From Aurantiacibacter gangjinensis (GTDB lineage Bacteria > Pseudomonadota > Alphaproteobacteria > Sphingomonadales > Sphingomonadaceae): 64,000 nt of DNA. A program made the translations under genes and the position numbers. Location: assembly GCF_001886695.1 (NCBI RefSeq), contig NZ_CP018097.1:1135001-1199000 (forward strand), in the 5' to 3' direction. Positions 16,609 through 25,108 of this stretch are shown here, in pieces (position 1 is the stretch's first letter; every line of letters starts with the position of its first letter). The notes under the pieces are model-generated. The model ran no database searches. It was given only the letters and a program-made list of their open reading frames with translations, and was not told the DNA's origin.

Positions 16609-17727
16609 CAGCGAAAGCTGGCTATCGTCGCGTCTGCGGGCAGGCTCGCCATCCTTGCGCTCCAGATTGCTGAGCGTCAGCCCCATGAGCCGGATCGGCA
16701 TGGGAAGCGGCAATTCGCCTTCCAGTATCTCCCGAGCGACCTCGGCAAAACGATCCTTGTCACCGACCGGCTGGGGCAGGGACCGCGCACGCGTGGCAAT
16801 CTGGAAATCGTTGAATTTCAGCTTCAACGTTACCGTGCGCCCGCGCGCTTCCTTTGCCGCGATCCGTTCCCACACGATATCGATGATCCGCTCCAGCGTT
16901 TCGCGCAGTTCGGCATCGGTTGAGATGTCTTCGCTGAACGTCCGCTCCCCGCCAATGCTTTTGCGCGTGCGATTGGTGCGCACCGGGCGCAGATCGATCC
17001 CGCGCGCGGCGCGGTAGAGATAGTCGCCGAAACTGCCGAAATGCTGGCCCAGCCACTCGCGATCTTTCGCCGCAAGATCCGCCCCCGTGGCAATGCCCAG
17101 CCGCGCCATCTTCTCCGCGCCCTTGGGCCCGATGCCATGGAAGCGCCGCACCGGCAGACTTTGCACGAAGGCTGCACCTTCGCCCGGCCTGATGACGCAA
17201 ATCCCGTTGGGCTTGTTCTGGTCGCTCGCCAGCTTGGCGAGGAACTTGTTGTAGGAAACGCCTGCGCTCGCCGTCAGCTGCGTGGTCTCGAAAATGGCCT
17301 TGCGGATAGCCTGCGCGATGGCGGTAGCAGAGCCGATACCGTGCCGGTCTTCGGTCACGTCGAGATAGGCTTCGTCGAGGCTGAGCGGCTCGACATCCGG
17401 TGTGTAATGATGGAAGATCGCGCGGATTTTCTCGCTCGCCTCGCGATAGGCATCGAAGCGGCTTTTGACGAAGATCAGGTCCGGGCATTTGCGTTTGGCA
17501 GTGACGCTGGGCATCGCGCTGCGCACGCCGAACCTGCGTGCTTCATAGCTGGCTGCGGCCACGACGCCGCGCCCGCTCGATCCGCCAACGGCGACGGGCT
17601 TCCCGCGTAGTTCCGGATTGTCGCGCTGCTCCACGCTGGCGAAGAAGGCGTCCATATCGACATGGATGATCTTTCGCAGGCCATCGGCTTCGCCACCATC
17701 CTCGGCATTGTCAGGCTGCGCGTCCAT
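16603..17727 (-). CDS. dinB: DNA polymerase IV (Y-family translesion polymerase)
   Basis: A 374-residue Y-family polymerase. HVDMDAFFASVEQ gives the first catalytic Asp and the steric gate region, PLSLDEAYLDVT the second catalytic Asp-Glu, and SAGVSYNKFLAKLASDQNKP the palm/fingers motif. FHGIGPKGAEKMARLGI is the helix-hairpin-helix of the thumb. The last residues DSQLSLL form a beta-clamp binding peptide. I chose ATG 17727 because GAAGGGG precedes it; an ATG at 17745 lacks a Shine-Dalgarno sequence. It copies past DNA lesions with low fidelity. No LexA box was identified upstream. Confidence 0.97.
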   Translation of the reverse strand: MDAQPDNAEDGGEADGLRKIIHVDMDAFFASVEQRDNPELRGKPVAVGGSSGRGVVAAASYEARRFGVRSAMPSVTAKRKCPDLIFVKSRFDAYREASEKIRAIFHHYTPDVEPLSLDEAYLDVTEDRHGIGSATAIAQAIRKAIFETTQLTASAGVSYNKFLAKLASDQNKPNGICVIRPGEGAAFVQSLPVRRFHGIGPKGAEKMARLGIATGADLAAKDREWLGQHFGSFGDYLYRAARGIDLRPVRTNRTRKSIGGERTFSEDISTDAELRETLERIIDIVWERIAAKEARGRTVTLKLKFNDFQIATRARSLPQPVGDKDRFAEVAREILEGELPLPMPIRLMGLTLSNLERKDGEPARRRDDSQLSLL

Positions 17728-17792
17728 CGCCCCTTCTATAGTCATTCTGCAGCGCGCCTGCGACCCCGGCCAGAAGTCGCTTCCCTTTTGTC

Positions 17793-19073
17793 GTGTCGCG
17801 GCGCACAGACGCCCTCGTGAGTTCTACGAAATCGAAAATTGCGTTGAAACCGCGCGCGCTGGGGGAGCGCGAGCTGATTGTGCTGATGGCGTTGCTGATG
17901 AGCCTGCAGGCTTTCGGCATCGATGCCATGCTGCCTGCGCTAGGCCAGATGGCGGAAGAAATGGGTGCCGACGGCAATCGCCGCCAATGGGTCATCGCCG
18001 CCTATTTTCTGGGAGCGGGCGTTGGTGCATTCTTCCCCGGCGCATTTGCCGACAAGTTCGGCAGGCGGCCCATTCTCGGGCTGGCGCTGATCGCCTATGT
18101 GTCGCTCTCGCTCGCCTGCGCGCTTGCGACCGATTACGATGTGCTGCTGGCAATTCGGCTGGCACAAGGCGTGCTGTGTGCAGGGCTTAGCGTGGTGCCC
18201 GCTGCCATCGTGCGCGATCACGTAGGCGGCGATCGCATGGCGCGGCTGATGAGCCTTATCATGATGATCTTCCTGATCGTGCCCATCCTCGCGCCTGCCA
18301 TCGGTCAGGCGATCATGTATTTTGCCGGCTGGCGGGCGATCTTCGGCGCGATGGCGGTGATGGGCACGGGCGTTGGCCTGTGGGTTTGGGGGCGGTTGCC
18401 CGAAACGCTGCAGGACGATAACCGGCAGGATATCGATCCGCGCACCATCCTGCGCAACATGGGCACTGCGCTGACCGACCGTGGAGCCATCGGCTATGTG
18501 GTGGGCAGTGCGCTGGTCTTCGGCTCCCTGTTCGGCTTCCTCAATTCCAGCCAACAACTGATTGCCGAAACATTCGGCATGGGCGACTATTTCGCACTGA
18601 TCTTCGGCGGCGCGGTGCTGGGCATGGTGGCGGCCAATTTCACCAATTCGCGCATCGTGGAACGCTTCGGAGCGCGCCGGGTGAGCCATGTAGCACTGCT
18701 GGTTTTCATCGGCATCTCGATCGGACAATTGCTCAGCGCGCGCGCGCAGCCACAAAGCCTTGCAGAGTTCATCGTCTTGATGAGCATATCCATGGCCATG
18801 CTCGGCTTCATCGGCGCCAATTTCGCGTCCATCGCCATGCAACCCTTCTACCATATCGCAGGAGCCGCCAGCAGTGCGCAAACGGCCGTGCGCATGAGCA
18901 CGGGCGCGGTGTTGGGAGCGCTGATCGGCAACCTTTACGATGGCACCGCGTTGCCGCTGGCGGCGAGCATGTTCAGCTGCGGGTTGCTGGCATTGGCCAT
19001 CGTCCTGTTCAGTGAGCGCGGCAAGCTGTTCCGCCGCAAGACGCCGCCGGGCACATCGGCCCCCATACCCTAA
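17793..19073 (+). CDS. MFS drug-resistance transporter, Bcr/CflA type
   Basis: A 426-residue, 12-helix major facilitator. Motif A appears as GAFADKFGRRPILG after helix 2. Motif C-like sequence (LIVPILAPAIGQAIMYFAGW) in helix 5 marks the drug:H+ antiporter Bcr/CflA subgroup. A GTG at 17793 starts the listed frame; a second GTG 24 bases downstream (17817) would also give a full first helix. The gene is divergent from dinB with a gap of 65 bases, and its stop overlaps the aldo/keto reductase stop on the other strand. Substrates are unknown; multidrug or sulfonamide-type export is a family-level guess. Confidence 0.9.
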   Translation: MSRRTDALVSSTKSKIALKPRALGERELIVLMALLMSLQAFGIDAMLPALGQMAEEMGADGNRRQWVIAAYFLGAGVGAFFPGAFADKFGRRPILGLALIAYVSLSLACALATDYDVLLAIRLAQGVLCAGLSVVPAAIVRDHVGGDRMARLMSLIMMIFLIVPILAPAIGQAIMYFAGWRAIFGAMAVMGTGVGLWVWGRLPETLQDDNRQDIDPRTILRNMGTALTDRGAIGYVVGSALVFGSLFGFLNSSQQLIAETFGMGDYFALIFGGAVLGMVAANFTNSRIVERFGARRVSHVALLVFIGISIGQLLSARAQPQSLAEFIVLMSISMAMLGFIGANFASIAMQPFYHIAGAASSAQTAVRMSTGAVLGALIGNLYDGTALPLAASMFSCGLLALAIVLFSERGKLFRRKTPPGTSAPIP

Positions 19074-19972
19074 GGCAGTGGCTCTCCGCGTGCTGCGGTG
19101 TAGACGCCGTACCATTCGGCCCGCGTCCAGCGCATTCCCATTGCCTGTGCGGCTTCGGTGATGCGCACAGGATCTTGCGATCCCACGATAGGCACGATGC
19201 CCGCCGGATGCGCCATCAGCCAGCCATAGGCGGCGACTGCGCGAGAGACTGCGTGCTGTTCCGCAACCGAATCCAAAGCCTCTGCGACCGCCAGTTCCCG
19301 CGCGGTCTGCGGCTGCATCAGCCGGCCACCGGCGAGCGGGCTCCACGCCATGGGCAGCAAGCCCAGCTCCATCGCCTGATCCATTTCGCCATTGGTAAGC
19401 GGTTCGATCCGCAAGGGGCTGATTTCGGGCTGCGTAACGGACAGCGGAGCATCCAGCATCGCATCGAGCGTGGCGATCTGAGCGGTGGTGAAATTGGAGA
19501 CGCCGAATGCGCGGACTTTTCCGCTTGCCACCGCATCGTCCAGAAAGCGCGCCAGCTCCTGCGGGTGGGTGAGGATATCCGGACGATGGATCAGGTAAAT
19601 GTCGATCCTGTCGGTGCCCAGCCGTCCAAGCGACGCATCGAGCGCGCTTTCCATGTAGTCGCGCGACTGGTCATAGGGCTTGGGTAAACAGATGCCGCCC
19701 TTCGTGACCAGAGTGATACGATCGCGCATGCCCGGTTCGCCGCGCAGAACCTCGCCCAGCAAGGCTTCGATATCGCCGAACCCGCCGGAACCGGTCCAGC
19801 CGTAGATATCGGCTGTGTCGATCAGGTCGATCCCGGCGTCGAGCGCCGCGTGGAGCAGCGTTGCCGTTTCATCCACGCTGCCGCCCGTGCGCCACATACC
19901 CCAGCCCAGCGGGCTGGGTGTGATACCGGTTGTGCCGAGACGGCGACGGCGCGGGGCGGGGAGGTGGGTCAT
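19070..19972 (-). CDS. Aldo/keto reductase
   Basis: A 300-residue (beta/alpha)8 reductase. The catalytic tetrad is visible: D52 and Y57 in IDTADIYG, K91 in LVTKGG and H129 in YLIHRPD. GVSNFTTAQI and the C-terminal PIVGSQDPVRITEA bind NADP(H). The pattern resembles the YdhF-type oxidoreductases, which act on small carbonyls. It overlaps the end of the MFS gene by four bases in convergent orientation. The natural substrate is unknown. Confidence 0.9.
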   Translation of the reverse strand: MTHLPAPRRRRLGTTGITPSPLGWGMWRTGGSVDETATLLHAALDAGIDLIDTADIYGWTGSGGFGDIEALLGEVLRGEPGMRDRITLVTKGGICLPKPYDQSRDYMESALDASLGRLGTDRIDIYLIHRPDILTHPQELARFLDDAVASGKVRAFGVSNFTTAQIATLDAMLDAPLSVTQPEISPLRIEPLTNGEMDQAMELGLLPMAWSPLAGGRLMQPQTARELAVAEALDSVAEQHAVSRAVAAYGWLMAHPAGIVPIVGSQDPVRITEAAQAMGMRWTRAEWYGVYTAARGEPLP

Positions 19973-19986
19973 GTACCGCCCTCTAT

Positions 19987-20079
19987 CCGCTCACCCTGTG
20001 CTTGTCGAAGGGTCGTTCTTCACCTCTTAAGTACGCTGCAGAAGAAGAAACGATGCTTCGACAAGCTCAGCATGAGCGG
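19987..20079. repeat. Imperfect inverted repeat (REP-like) with TGCTTGTCGAAG core
   Basis: Two arms of about 29 bases, 19987-20015 and 20051-20079, are imperfect inverted copies. Each contains CTTGTCGAAG or its complement CTTCGACAAG flanked by CCGCTCA/TGAGCGG. The pair fills the gap between the aldo/keto reductase and the carboxylase gene and could fold into one large stem. It looks like a dispersed palindromic intergenic repeat; whether it ends transcription is unknown. Confidence 0.65.
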
Positions 20080-20086
20080 GTTAGGT

Positions 20087-21979
20087 TTACTCGCCCGAAG
20101 CCTCAACCCGCGCGAGTAGCGCCTCGACCTGCACCTGCCCCCCTTCGCTGGCGGAAAGTTCGGTAACCGTCCCATCGAACGGCGCGGTGAGCGCGTGTTC
20201 CATCTTCATCGCCTCGAGCACCATCAGGCGCTGGCCTGCGGCGACGGTATCGCCTTTTGCCACATCGACTGCGATGACCTTGCCCGGCATCGGCGCGAGG
20301 ATATCGCCGTCGGCAGCAGAGGCTGCAGAACCACCACGATCCGGCCGGGGTGCAAAATGCCAGTCCCGGCCGCGCTCGGTCACCAGAACGGTATGGTCAG
20401 GGTTGCCATAGCTCGCCAGCAATCCGTATTGATCGGTTCGCGCGCTGTAATGCTGGCCTGCCGACCAGATATCGGCTGTAATCCGCCGCTCCGCGTTGAG
20501 GCGAAAGCCGTGCAATTCCTGCACAAGCTGGACTTCTCTCGGAGCGCGCCAATCGAAGTAATCGCTGCGCAATCGTGCGCCCGCAACATCTGCGGCGTGC
20601 TGGCTCGGCTGCGCCGATGGCATCAGCGCTTCTCCCGCACGCTCGATCAGGCCGGTATCGAGCTTGCCCGCTGCAAAATCGGGGTGTTCCAGGCACTCGT
20701 ATAGAAAGCCCTTATTGGTCCTGACCGGATGGACGAGGCTCTCGTTCAGCGTCGTTTTGAGCGATCGCAGCGCTTCTTCACGGTTTTCATGGTGAACGAT
20801 GACCTTGGCTATCATCGGGTCGTAGAAAGGCGAGACGGCGTCTCCGGCTTCGACGCCGGTGTCGATGCGGGCTTCCGCTTCATCGAGAACTAGGTCGTCC
20901 AGACGTCCCGTACTCGGCAGGAATCCGCTGGCCGGGTCTTCCGCATAGAGCCGGGCCTCTATCGCATGACCCGTAATGCTCAGTTCTTCCTGCTTCAGCG
21001 GGATCGGCTCGCCGCTCGCCACGCGCAGCTGCCATTCCACCAGATCGACCCCGGTGATCTCCTCGGTAACAGGGTGTTCCACCTGGAGCCGTGTGTTCAT
21101 TTCCATGAAAAAGATGCGGTCGGCGCGCAGGCCCTCGCTGGCGTCGGCGATGAATTCGATCGTGCCTGCGCCCTCGTAATCGACCGCTTTCGCCGCGCGC
21201 ACGGCGGCGGCGCAGATTTCCTCGCGGGTTGCCTCGTCCATGCCGGGGGCGGGCGCTTCCTCGATCACCTTCTGGTGGCGGCGCTGGAGCGAGCAGTCGC
21301 GTTCGAACAGGTGGACGACATTGCCGTGGCTGTCGCCAAAGACCTGCACCTCGATATGGCGGGGCGAGGTGATCCACTTTTCCAGCAGCACTTCGTCATT
21401 GGAGAAGCTGGCCTTGGCCTCGCGCCGGCAGCTTTCCAGTGCGGCTTCGAAATCCGCAGCCGCATCCACCTTGCGCATGCCCTTACCGCCGCCGCCCGCA
21501 ACGGCCTTGATGAGTACGGGATAGCCGATGGCATCGCCCTCTTTGCGAAGGCGCTCGACTGACTGGCCCTCGCCTTCATAGCCGGGCGTTACCGGCACGC
21601 CCGCCTCGCGCATCAGCTTCTTGGCGGCATCCTTAAGTCCCATGGCCTCAATGCTTGAAGGCTTGGGGCCGACCCAGATGAGGCCCGCATCGATAACGGC
21701 CTGCGCAAAGGCGGCATTCTCGGACAGGAAGCCGTAGCCTGGATGGATCGCCTCGGCGCCTGTCTCCTTGGCCGCGGCGATGATCTTCTCGCCGACGAGG
21801 TAGCTTTCGGCAGCAGGGGAAGGGCCGATATGCACCGCTTCGTCGGCAGAGCGCACATGCAGGGCCTTGGCGTCGGCATCGGAATAGACGGCCACCGTCG
21901 CCACGCCCATTTCGCGCGCGGTGCGGATGATGCGGCAGGCAATCTCGCCGCGATTGGCGATGAGGAGTTTATCTATCAC
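20087..21979 (-). CDS. Biotin-dependent acyl-CoA carboxylase alpha subunit (methylcrotonyl-CoA carboxylase-like)
   Basis: A 630-residue protein with biotin carboxylase and biotin carrier domains. KLLIANRGEIACRIIRTARE starts the carboxylase, AVAGGGGKGMRKV is the ATP loop, FMEMNTRLQVEHPVTE is the catalytic Glu/Asn/Arg segment, and LEAMKMEH carries the biotinylated K592. About 120 residues between the two domains form the BT-type linker of MCC/PCC alpha chains. It would carboxylate biotin for a beta subunit that is not in the window. 3-Methylcrotonyl-CoA (leucine breakdown) is the likeliest substrate by size and subunit type, but propionyl- or geranyl-CoA cannot be excluded. Its start overlaps the next upstream gene by 11 bases. 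Confidence 0.9.
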   Translation of the reverse strand: MIDKLLIANRGEIACRIIRTAREMGVATVAVYSDADAKALHVRSADEAVHIGPSPAAESYLVGEKIIAAAKETGAEAIHPGYGFLSENAAFAQAVIDAGLIWVGPKPSSIEAMGLKDAAKKLMREAGVPVTPGYEGEGQSVERLRKEGDAIGYPVLIKAVAGGGGKGMRKVDAAADFEAALESCRREAKASFSNDEVLLEKWITSPRHIEVQVFGDSHGNVVHLFERDCSLQRRHQKVIEEAPAPGMDEATREEICAAAVRAAKAVDYEGAGTIEFIADASEGLRADRIFFMEMNTRLQVEHPVTEEITGVDLVEWQLRVASGEPIPLKQEELSITGHAIEARLYAEDPASGFLPSTGRLDDLVLDEAEARIDTGVEAGDAVSPFYDPMIAKVIVHHENREEALRSLKTTLNESLVHPVRTNKGFLYECLEHPDFAAGKLDTGLIERAGEALMPSAQPSQHAADVAGARLRSDYFDWRAPREVQLVQELHGFRLNAERRITADIWSAGQHYSARTDQYGLLASYGNPDHTVLVTERGRDWHFAPRPDRGGSAASAADGDILAPMPGKVIAVDVAKGDTVAAGQRLMVLEAMKMEHALTAPFDGTVTELSASEGGQVQVEALLARVEASGE

Positions 21980-22370
21980 AGAAACCTTGGTCCCATTGTC
22001 TTGGAATGTCGCTCTGGCGGCCGGCGAGGTAGTCGGCGAAAATCCGCTGCACCTGCTCCAGCGTAAAAGCGCATTCCGATGTCAGGATATTGTCTGACAA
22101 GAGAAGCTTCTCCCACCAGCGCCGCTCCGGTCGCGGTGCGGGAGGCGGCAGTTCGGCATGGCGGGGCACGGCGTGAAAATGCGTGTCCTCCCCGCCGCCA
22201 TCGCGCCGCTCGATCACGAAGCCGTTATCGAAGACGGCGGTTTGGATGTAAGTAGTGTCGTCCGCACTGAGTATGGCGCGCCCGTTGTCTTCGCCGAGCC
22301 GCGCCAGTTCCGCGTGAAGCTGCTCTGGCGAAACATCCGCGATGGTGATGCGATCGGTTTCCAGCCTCAT
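21969..22370 (-). CDS. Hypothetical protein
   Basis: A 133-residue protein without signal peptide or membrane helices. It begins MRLETDRITIADVSPEQLHAE, has a strand-rich middle (TTYIQTAVFDNGFVIERRDG), a proline-rich hinge and an aromatic ERRWWEKLLLSD segment, and ends with a helix containing LEQVQRIFADYLAGR. I do not recognise the family. The middle part resembles small immunity- or Imm-type folds, but this is only an impression. The ATG at 22370 overlaps the upstream gene stop as ATGA and its end overlaps the carboxylase start by 11 bases, so it belongs to the carboxylase operon. Confidence 0.6.
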   Translation of the reverse strand: MRLETDRITIADVSPEQLHAELARLGEDNGRAILSADDTTYIQTAVFDNGFVIERRDGGGEDTHFHAVPRHAELPPPAPRPERRWWEKLLLSDNILTSECAFTLEQVQRIFADYLAGRQSDIPRQWDQGFCDR

Positions 22371-22876
22371 CGGTTGGCTGGCTCCATGCAACCCTCTTCG
22401 ACATGGCTGTAAGTGACGCTGGCGATACGCCAGTCCGCTCCGGTGTCGACGAGGTTGAAGATATTGACGCCGCAATGGCTGAACGCGCCATCGCGGTAAT
22501 AGATGAACGGGGCCCACACTATGGCGACCGGCCCTTCGAGAATCGGATACTCGCCGAATAGCGGCTCCAGCACCGTGCCTTCAGCAGCAGCGAGTGCATC
22601 GATCACGGCGTCCATTTCCATGTTGCGCACGATGTTGCCATCGCCTGTCTGGCGCACGACCGTAACTGACGCTCCGTCGATCACCTGCGCGCGCATGGCT
22701 TCGGCATCACGCGCCTCAAGACCGTCCATGAATGCATAGACGGTGGCCATCACCCGGTTCGCATCCGGATCGGCATAATCGCCGCGGTGATCGTCTTCGC
22801 CTGCATCTTGGGCGGCCACGTTTAGGGGCGCAACCGCAAGCACGACAGCTGCAAAATATCGCAAAAGCATTTTCAT
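22367..22876 (-). CDS. Exported SnoaL/NTF2-like protein
   Basis: A 169-residue protein with a cleavable signal peptide (MKMLLRYFAAVVLAVAPLNVAAQDA). The mature part has the NTF2/SnoaL pattern: a first helix VMATVYAFMDGLEARDAEAMRAQV, then VRNMEMDAVIDALAA, PLFGEYPILEGPVAIVWAPF and WRIASVTYSH. Such domains are cone-shaped pockets found in many small enzymes and carriers. ATG 22876 is used because GGAGA lies upstream. It overlaps the next gene as ATGA. The substrate is unknown. Confidence 0.75.
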   Translation of the reverse strand: MKMLLRYFAAVVLAVAPLNVAAQDAGEDDHRGDYADPDANRVMATVYAFMDGLEARDAEAMRAQVIDGASVTVVRQTGDGNIVRNMEMDAVIDALAAAEGTVLEPLFGEYPILEGPVAIVWAPFIYYRDGAFSHCGVNIFNLVDTGADWRIASVTYSHVEEGCMEPANR

Positions 22877-22943
22877 GCCGGGCCATCTCCTCTGGCGAAG
22901 CGGATGCCCGTGCGCGATTGCAATTGCAACTGCCGCGCAAGCG

Positions 22944-24044
22944 TCAGTCGTCCTTGCGGCGCACGCCTTCATCGCGGATCGGCGTGTTGGGCACGCCAGC
23001 GGCTGGGCCTGCCATTCGGGCCATGACCAGCAGCTTGCCGCGCGTCCATTCACGCTCCTGCTGCGGTTCGAACGAGCCGGAGACCGACTCTTTCAGCGCC
23101 GCCACGACGTGCCCCAATTTCTCGAGAGCAGTCGTGTGGACGCGGTTGTCCCACGCCAGTTCCGCCTGTCGCACCACTTCCTCGCCGATGGCACCATAGA
23201 TATTGGCGGCGGAGAGGATGGCCCAGCGGCGCCGGAACGGCAGGCGGCCCGCGCCGATGCGGGCATGCGCATCGTGGATTTCGGCCATATCGATCAGCCG
23301 CTTGGCCATCTTGACCAGCGCGGTGCGATGCTGCGGCTTCATGTGCTCGCCGGGCGGAATGTCGAACTCCGCCAGCCATTCCTGCGGCAAATAGCAGCGC
23401 CCTGCGGCATCATCCTCGGCAATGTCGCGGGCGATATTGTTGAGCTGGAAAGCAAGGCCAAGATCGCAAGCGCGGTCCAGCGTATCCTCTGCATCGGACG
23501 GCACGCCCATTACCTTGGCCATCATCACACCGACGGCGCCTGCCACGTGATAGCAATAGCGCATCAGGTCGCCCGTCGTGCGCGGCATCCAGCCTTCGGC
23601 ATCCAGCTGGAAACCGTCGATCACATCGTCGCACATGTCGCGAGTGATGCCGGCTTCGGCAGCGACGAGGCCAAGGGCATCGAAGGCGACATCGGCCGTC
23701 GGCTGGCCATCGAGCGCACGGTGGGTGAGGATGCGGATCGCCTCCACCCGGTCCTGCGCACTGGCATTGTCGAGCTTTAGCTCTCCGCCATGGTCCTGCC
23801 CGTCGGCAATGTCGTCGCACCGTCGGCACCAAGCATAGAGCAGGTGGGTGCGGTCGCGCGTCGGCTTGTCGAAGAGGTAGCTGGCGACATTGAAGCTCTT
23901 TGAGCCGTTGGCGATGCTGTCACGCGCCTTGCCGATCAGGGCGAAGCGATCGCGCCCGCCGCCCATCTGGCGCGGCGTATTGCGCACGACCTGGCTTGCG
24001 ACGAGGGGCCGGGGCCGGACGCGCTGGAGCGTGCCGCGTGTCAC
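22944..24044 (-). CDS. crtB: Phytoene synthase
   Basis: A protein of about 366 residues of the squalene/phytoene synthase family. SKSFNVASYLFDKPTRDRTH is the N-terminal signature. WCRRCDDIADG and ARDIAEDDAAGRCYLP carry the two Asp-rich motifs that bind the diphosphate-linked magnesium ions. It joins two geranylgeranyl diphosphates into phytoene, the first carotenoid step. Translation probably starts at the GTG at 24044, which overlaps the LOG-gene stop as GTGA; the ATG at 23966 is the alternative and would remove an N-terminal 26-residue basic stretch. crtI and crtY lie upstream on the same strand, interrupted by two unrelated genes. Confidence 0.93.
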   Translation of the reverse strand: MTRGTLQRVRPRPLVASQVVRNTPRQMGGGRDRFALIGKARDSIANGSKSFNVASYLFDKPTRDRTHLLYAWCRRCDDIADGQDHGGELKLDNASAQDRVEAIRILTHRALDGQPTADVAFDALGLVAAEAGITRDMCDDVIDGFQLDAEGWMPRTTGDLMRYCYHVAGAVGVMMAKVMGVPSDAEDTLDRACDLGLAFQLNNIARDIAEDDAAGRCYLPQEWLAEFDIPPGEHMKPQHRTALVKMAKRLIDMAEIHDAHARIGAGRLPFRRRWAILSAANIYGAIGEEVVRQAELAWDNRVHTTALEKLGHVVAALKESVSGSFEPQQEREWTRGKLLVMARMAGPAAGVPNTPIRDEGVRRKDD

Positions 24045-24631
24045 AAATCGTCCACGCGCATCTGCACGATCGTCTTGGCGGGCCGGTGTTCGGCCATTTT
24101 GCCAAGCAGGCCATCGATAGTCCGGTCGATGATCATGATATTGCGGTGCGCTTCCCTCACAAAGCCGATGTCGGCCATATGCCGGTTGAACGCAACAAGC
24201 CCGTCGAAGTATCCCAGCGCATTGAGAAGGCCGACAGGCTTCTGGTGATAGCCCAGCTGCGCCCAGCTGATCGCTTCCCACAATTCGTCCATCGTGCCCA
24301 CGCCGCCCGGCAGCGTCACGAACCCGTCGGAAAGGTCGGTAAAGGCCTGCTTTCGCTGATGCATCGTGTCGACCACGTGCAGCTCTGTGCAGTCCTTGTT
24401 CGCGACTTCCATGTCGACCAGCGCCTGCGGGATCACGCCGATCACCTCGCCGCCCGCTTCCAGCGCGGATGATGCGATCGCGCCCATCAAACCGGCCTTC
24501 CCGCCGCCATAAACGACACCGATCCCGCGCTCCGCCAGCGTGCGGCCCACATGGCGTGCCAGCTGCATGTAAGCGGGATCGGCAGGCGTGGCGGAGCCGC
24601 AATAGACAGCGAGGCGTTTGAAAGATGTCAT
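24041..24631 (-). CDS. LOG family (TIGR00730) Rossmann protein
   Basis: A 196-residue single-domain Rossmann protein. GVVYGGGKAGLMGAIA near residue 40 and LPGGVGTMDELWEAISWAQL near residue 106 are the signatures of the LOG/lysine-decarboxylase-like family. Members cleave nucleoside 5'-monophosphates to the free base and ribose 5-phosphate, the cytokinin-activating reaction in plants and some bacteria. Its ATG overlaps the DUF559 gene stop and its stop overlaps the crtB GTG, so it is translated within the carotenoid operon. A functional link to carotenoids is not known to me; it may be a passenger. Confidence 0.92.
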   Translation of the reverse strand: MTSFKRLAVYCGSATPADPAYMQLARHVGRTLAERGIGVVYGGGKAGLMGAIASSALEAGGEVIGVIPQALVDMEVANKDCTELHVVDTMHQRKQAFTDLSDGFVTLPGGVGTMDELWEAISWAQLGYHQKPVGLLNALGYFDGLVAFNRHMADIGFVREAHRNIMIIDRTIDGLLGKMAEHRPAKTIVQMRVDDL

Positions 24632-25050
24632 ACATCCTCCCCGAGACGGGGAGGGGGACCATCCGCAGGATGGTGGAGGGGTTCGGTCAAACTAGGGCTC
24701 CTGCTGTCACAAATCTGGACGACGCGCGTAACAACCGCCTCGATATCGTCAAGTATCGCCTGCGCAGGAATGCGCGTCGTGGCAATGCCACGCGACCGCA
24801 GGAAGGCGGATCGGTTGTGGTCTTTCGAGCTCGCAGCCACGCTGTCGTGTGCGCGTCCGTCGACCTCGATTGCGAGCCTGGCCTTCGCACAATAAAAGTC
24901 GAGCACGTAGTCGCCCGCCGGATGCTGCCTGCGGAACTTGAAATCGCTGGGACGCTTTCTGAGTTCTCGCCAGAGGAGCGTTTCGGGCAGTGTCATCTCG
25001 CCACGTAACTTACGGGCGAGTTTAACTGTCGATCGCGGTCCGGTAATCAC
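24628..25050 (-). CDS. DUF559 (Vsr-like endonuclease fold) protein
   Basis: About 140 residues. MTLPETLLWRELRKRPSDFK starts the DUF559 domain, followed by RRQHPAGDYVLDFYCAKARL, IEVDGRAHDS and RSRGIATTRIPA. The D...E..D...H arrangement is that of the very-short-patch-repair-like PD-(D/E)XK endonuclease fold. The start is uncertain: TTG 25128, GTG 25050 or ATG 24996; GTG 25050 is given because it leaves a full domain. Both ends lie in inverted palindromic repeats, and the last 17 or so residues (EPLHHPADGPPPRLGED) are encoded by one of them. The gene sits between crtI and the LOG gene, overlapping the latter as ATGA, which suggests insertion into the carotenoid operon. Confidence 0.8.
   Translation of the reverse strand: MITGPRSTVKLARKLRGEMTLPETLLWRELRKRPSDFKFRRQHPAGDYVLDFYCAKARLAIEVDGRAHDSVAASSKDHNRSAFLRSRGIATTRIPAQAILDDIEAVVTRVVQICDSRSPSLTEPLHHPADGPPPRLGEDV
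24636..24681. repeat. Double-hairpin palindromic repeat, left copy
   Basis: Two adjacent stems: CCTCCCCG-AGA-CGGGGAGG at 24636-24654 and ACCATCC-GCA-GGATGGT at 24658-24674, followed by GGAGGGG. An inverted counterpart lies at 25059-25105, so the pair brackets the DUF559 gene. The element is within the 3' coding end of that gene. Confidence 0.8.
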
Positions 25051-25058
25051 CTTCGGTG

Positions 25059-25105
25059 CCCCTCCACCATGCTGCGCATGGTCCCCCTCCCCCGGTGGGG
25101 GAGGA
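25059..25105. repeat. Double-hairpin palindromic repeat, right copy (inverted)
   Basis: CCCCTCC, then the stem ACCATGC-TGC-GCATGGT (25066-25082) and the stem CTCCCCC-GGT-GGGGGAG (25087-25103). It is the inverted partner of the element at 24636-24681. The loop bases differ but stem positions keep pairing, which points to selection for structure. It begins just upstream of the crtI stop. Confidence 0.8.
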
Positions 25106-25108
25106 TTA

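Noticed and set aside
17940-19346. A 468-codon minus-strand frame opposite the MFS transporter.
   Set aside because: It covers the transporter on the other strand and gives His/Arg/Gln-rich low-complexity sequence without motifs.
22944-24662. A 572-codon frame that could look like a protein fused to phytoene synthase.
   Set aside because: The N-terminal 206 codons are the shadow of the LOG gene in another frame (Arg/Pro-rich, no motifs); crtB starts near 24044.
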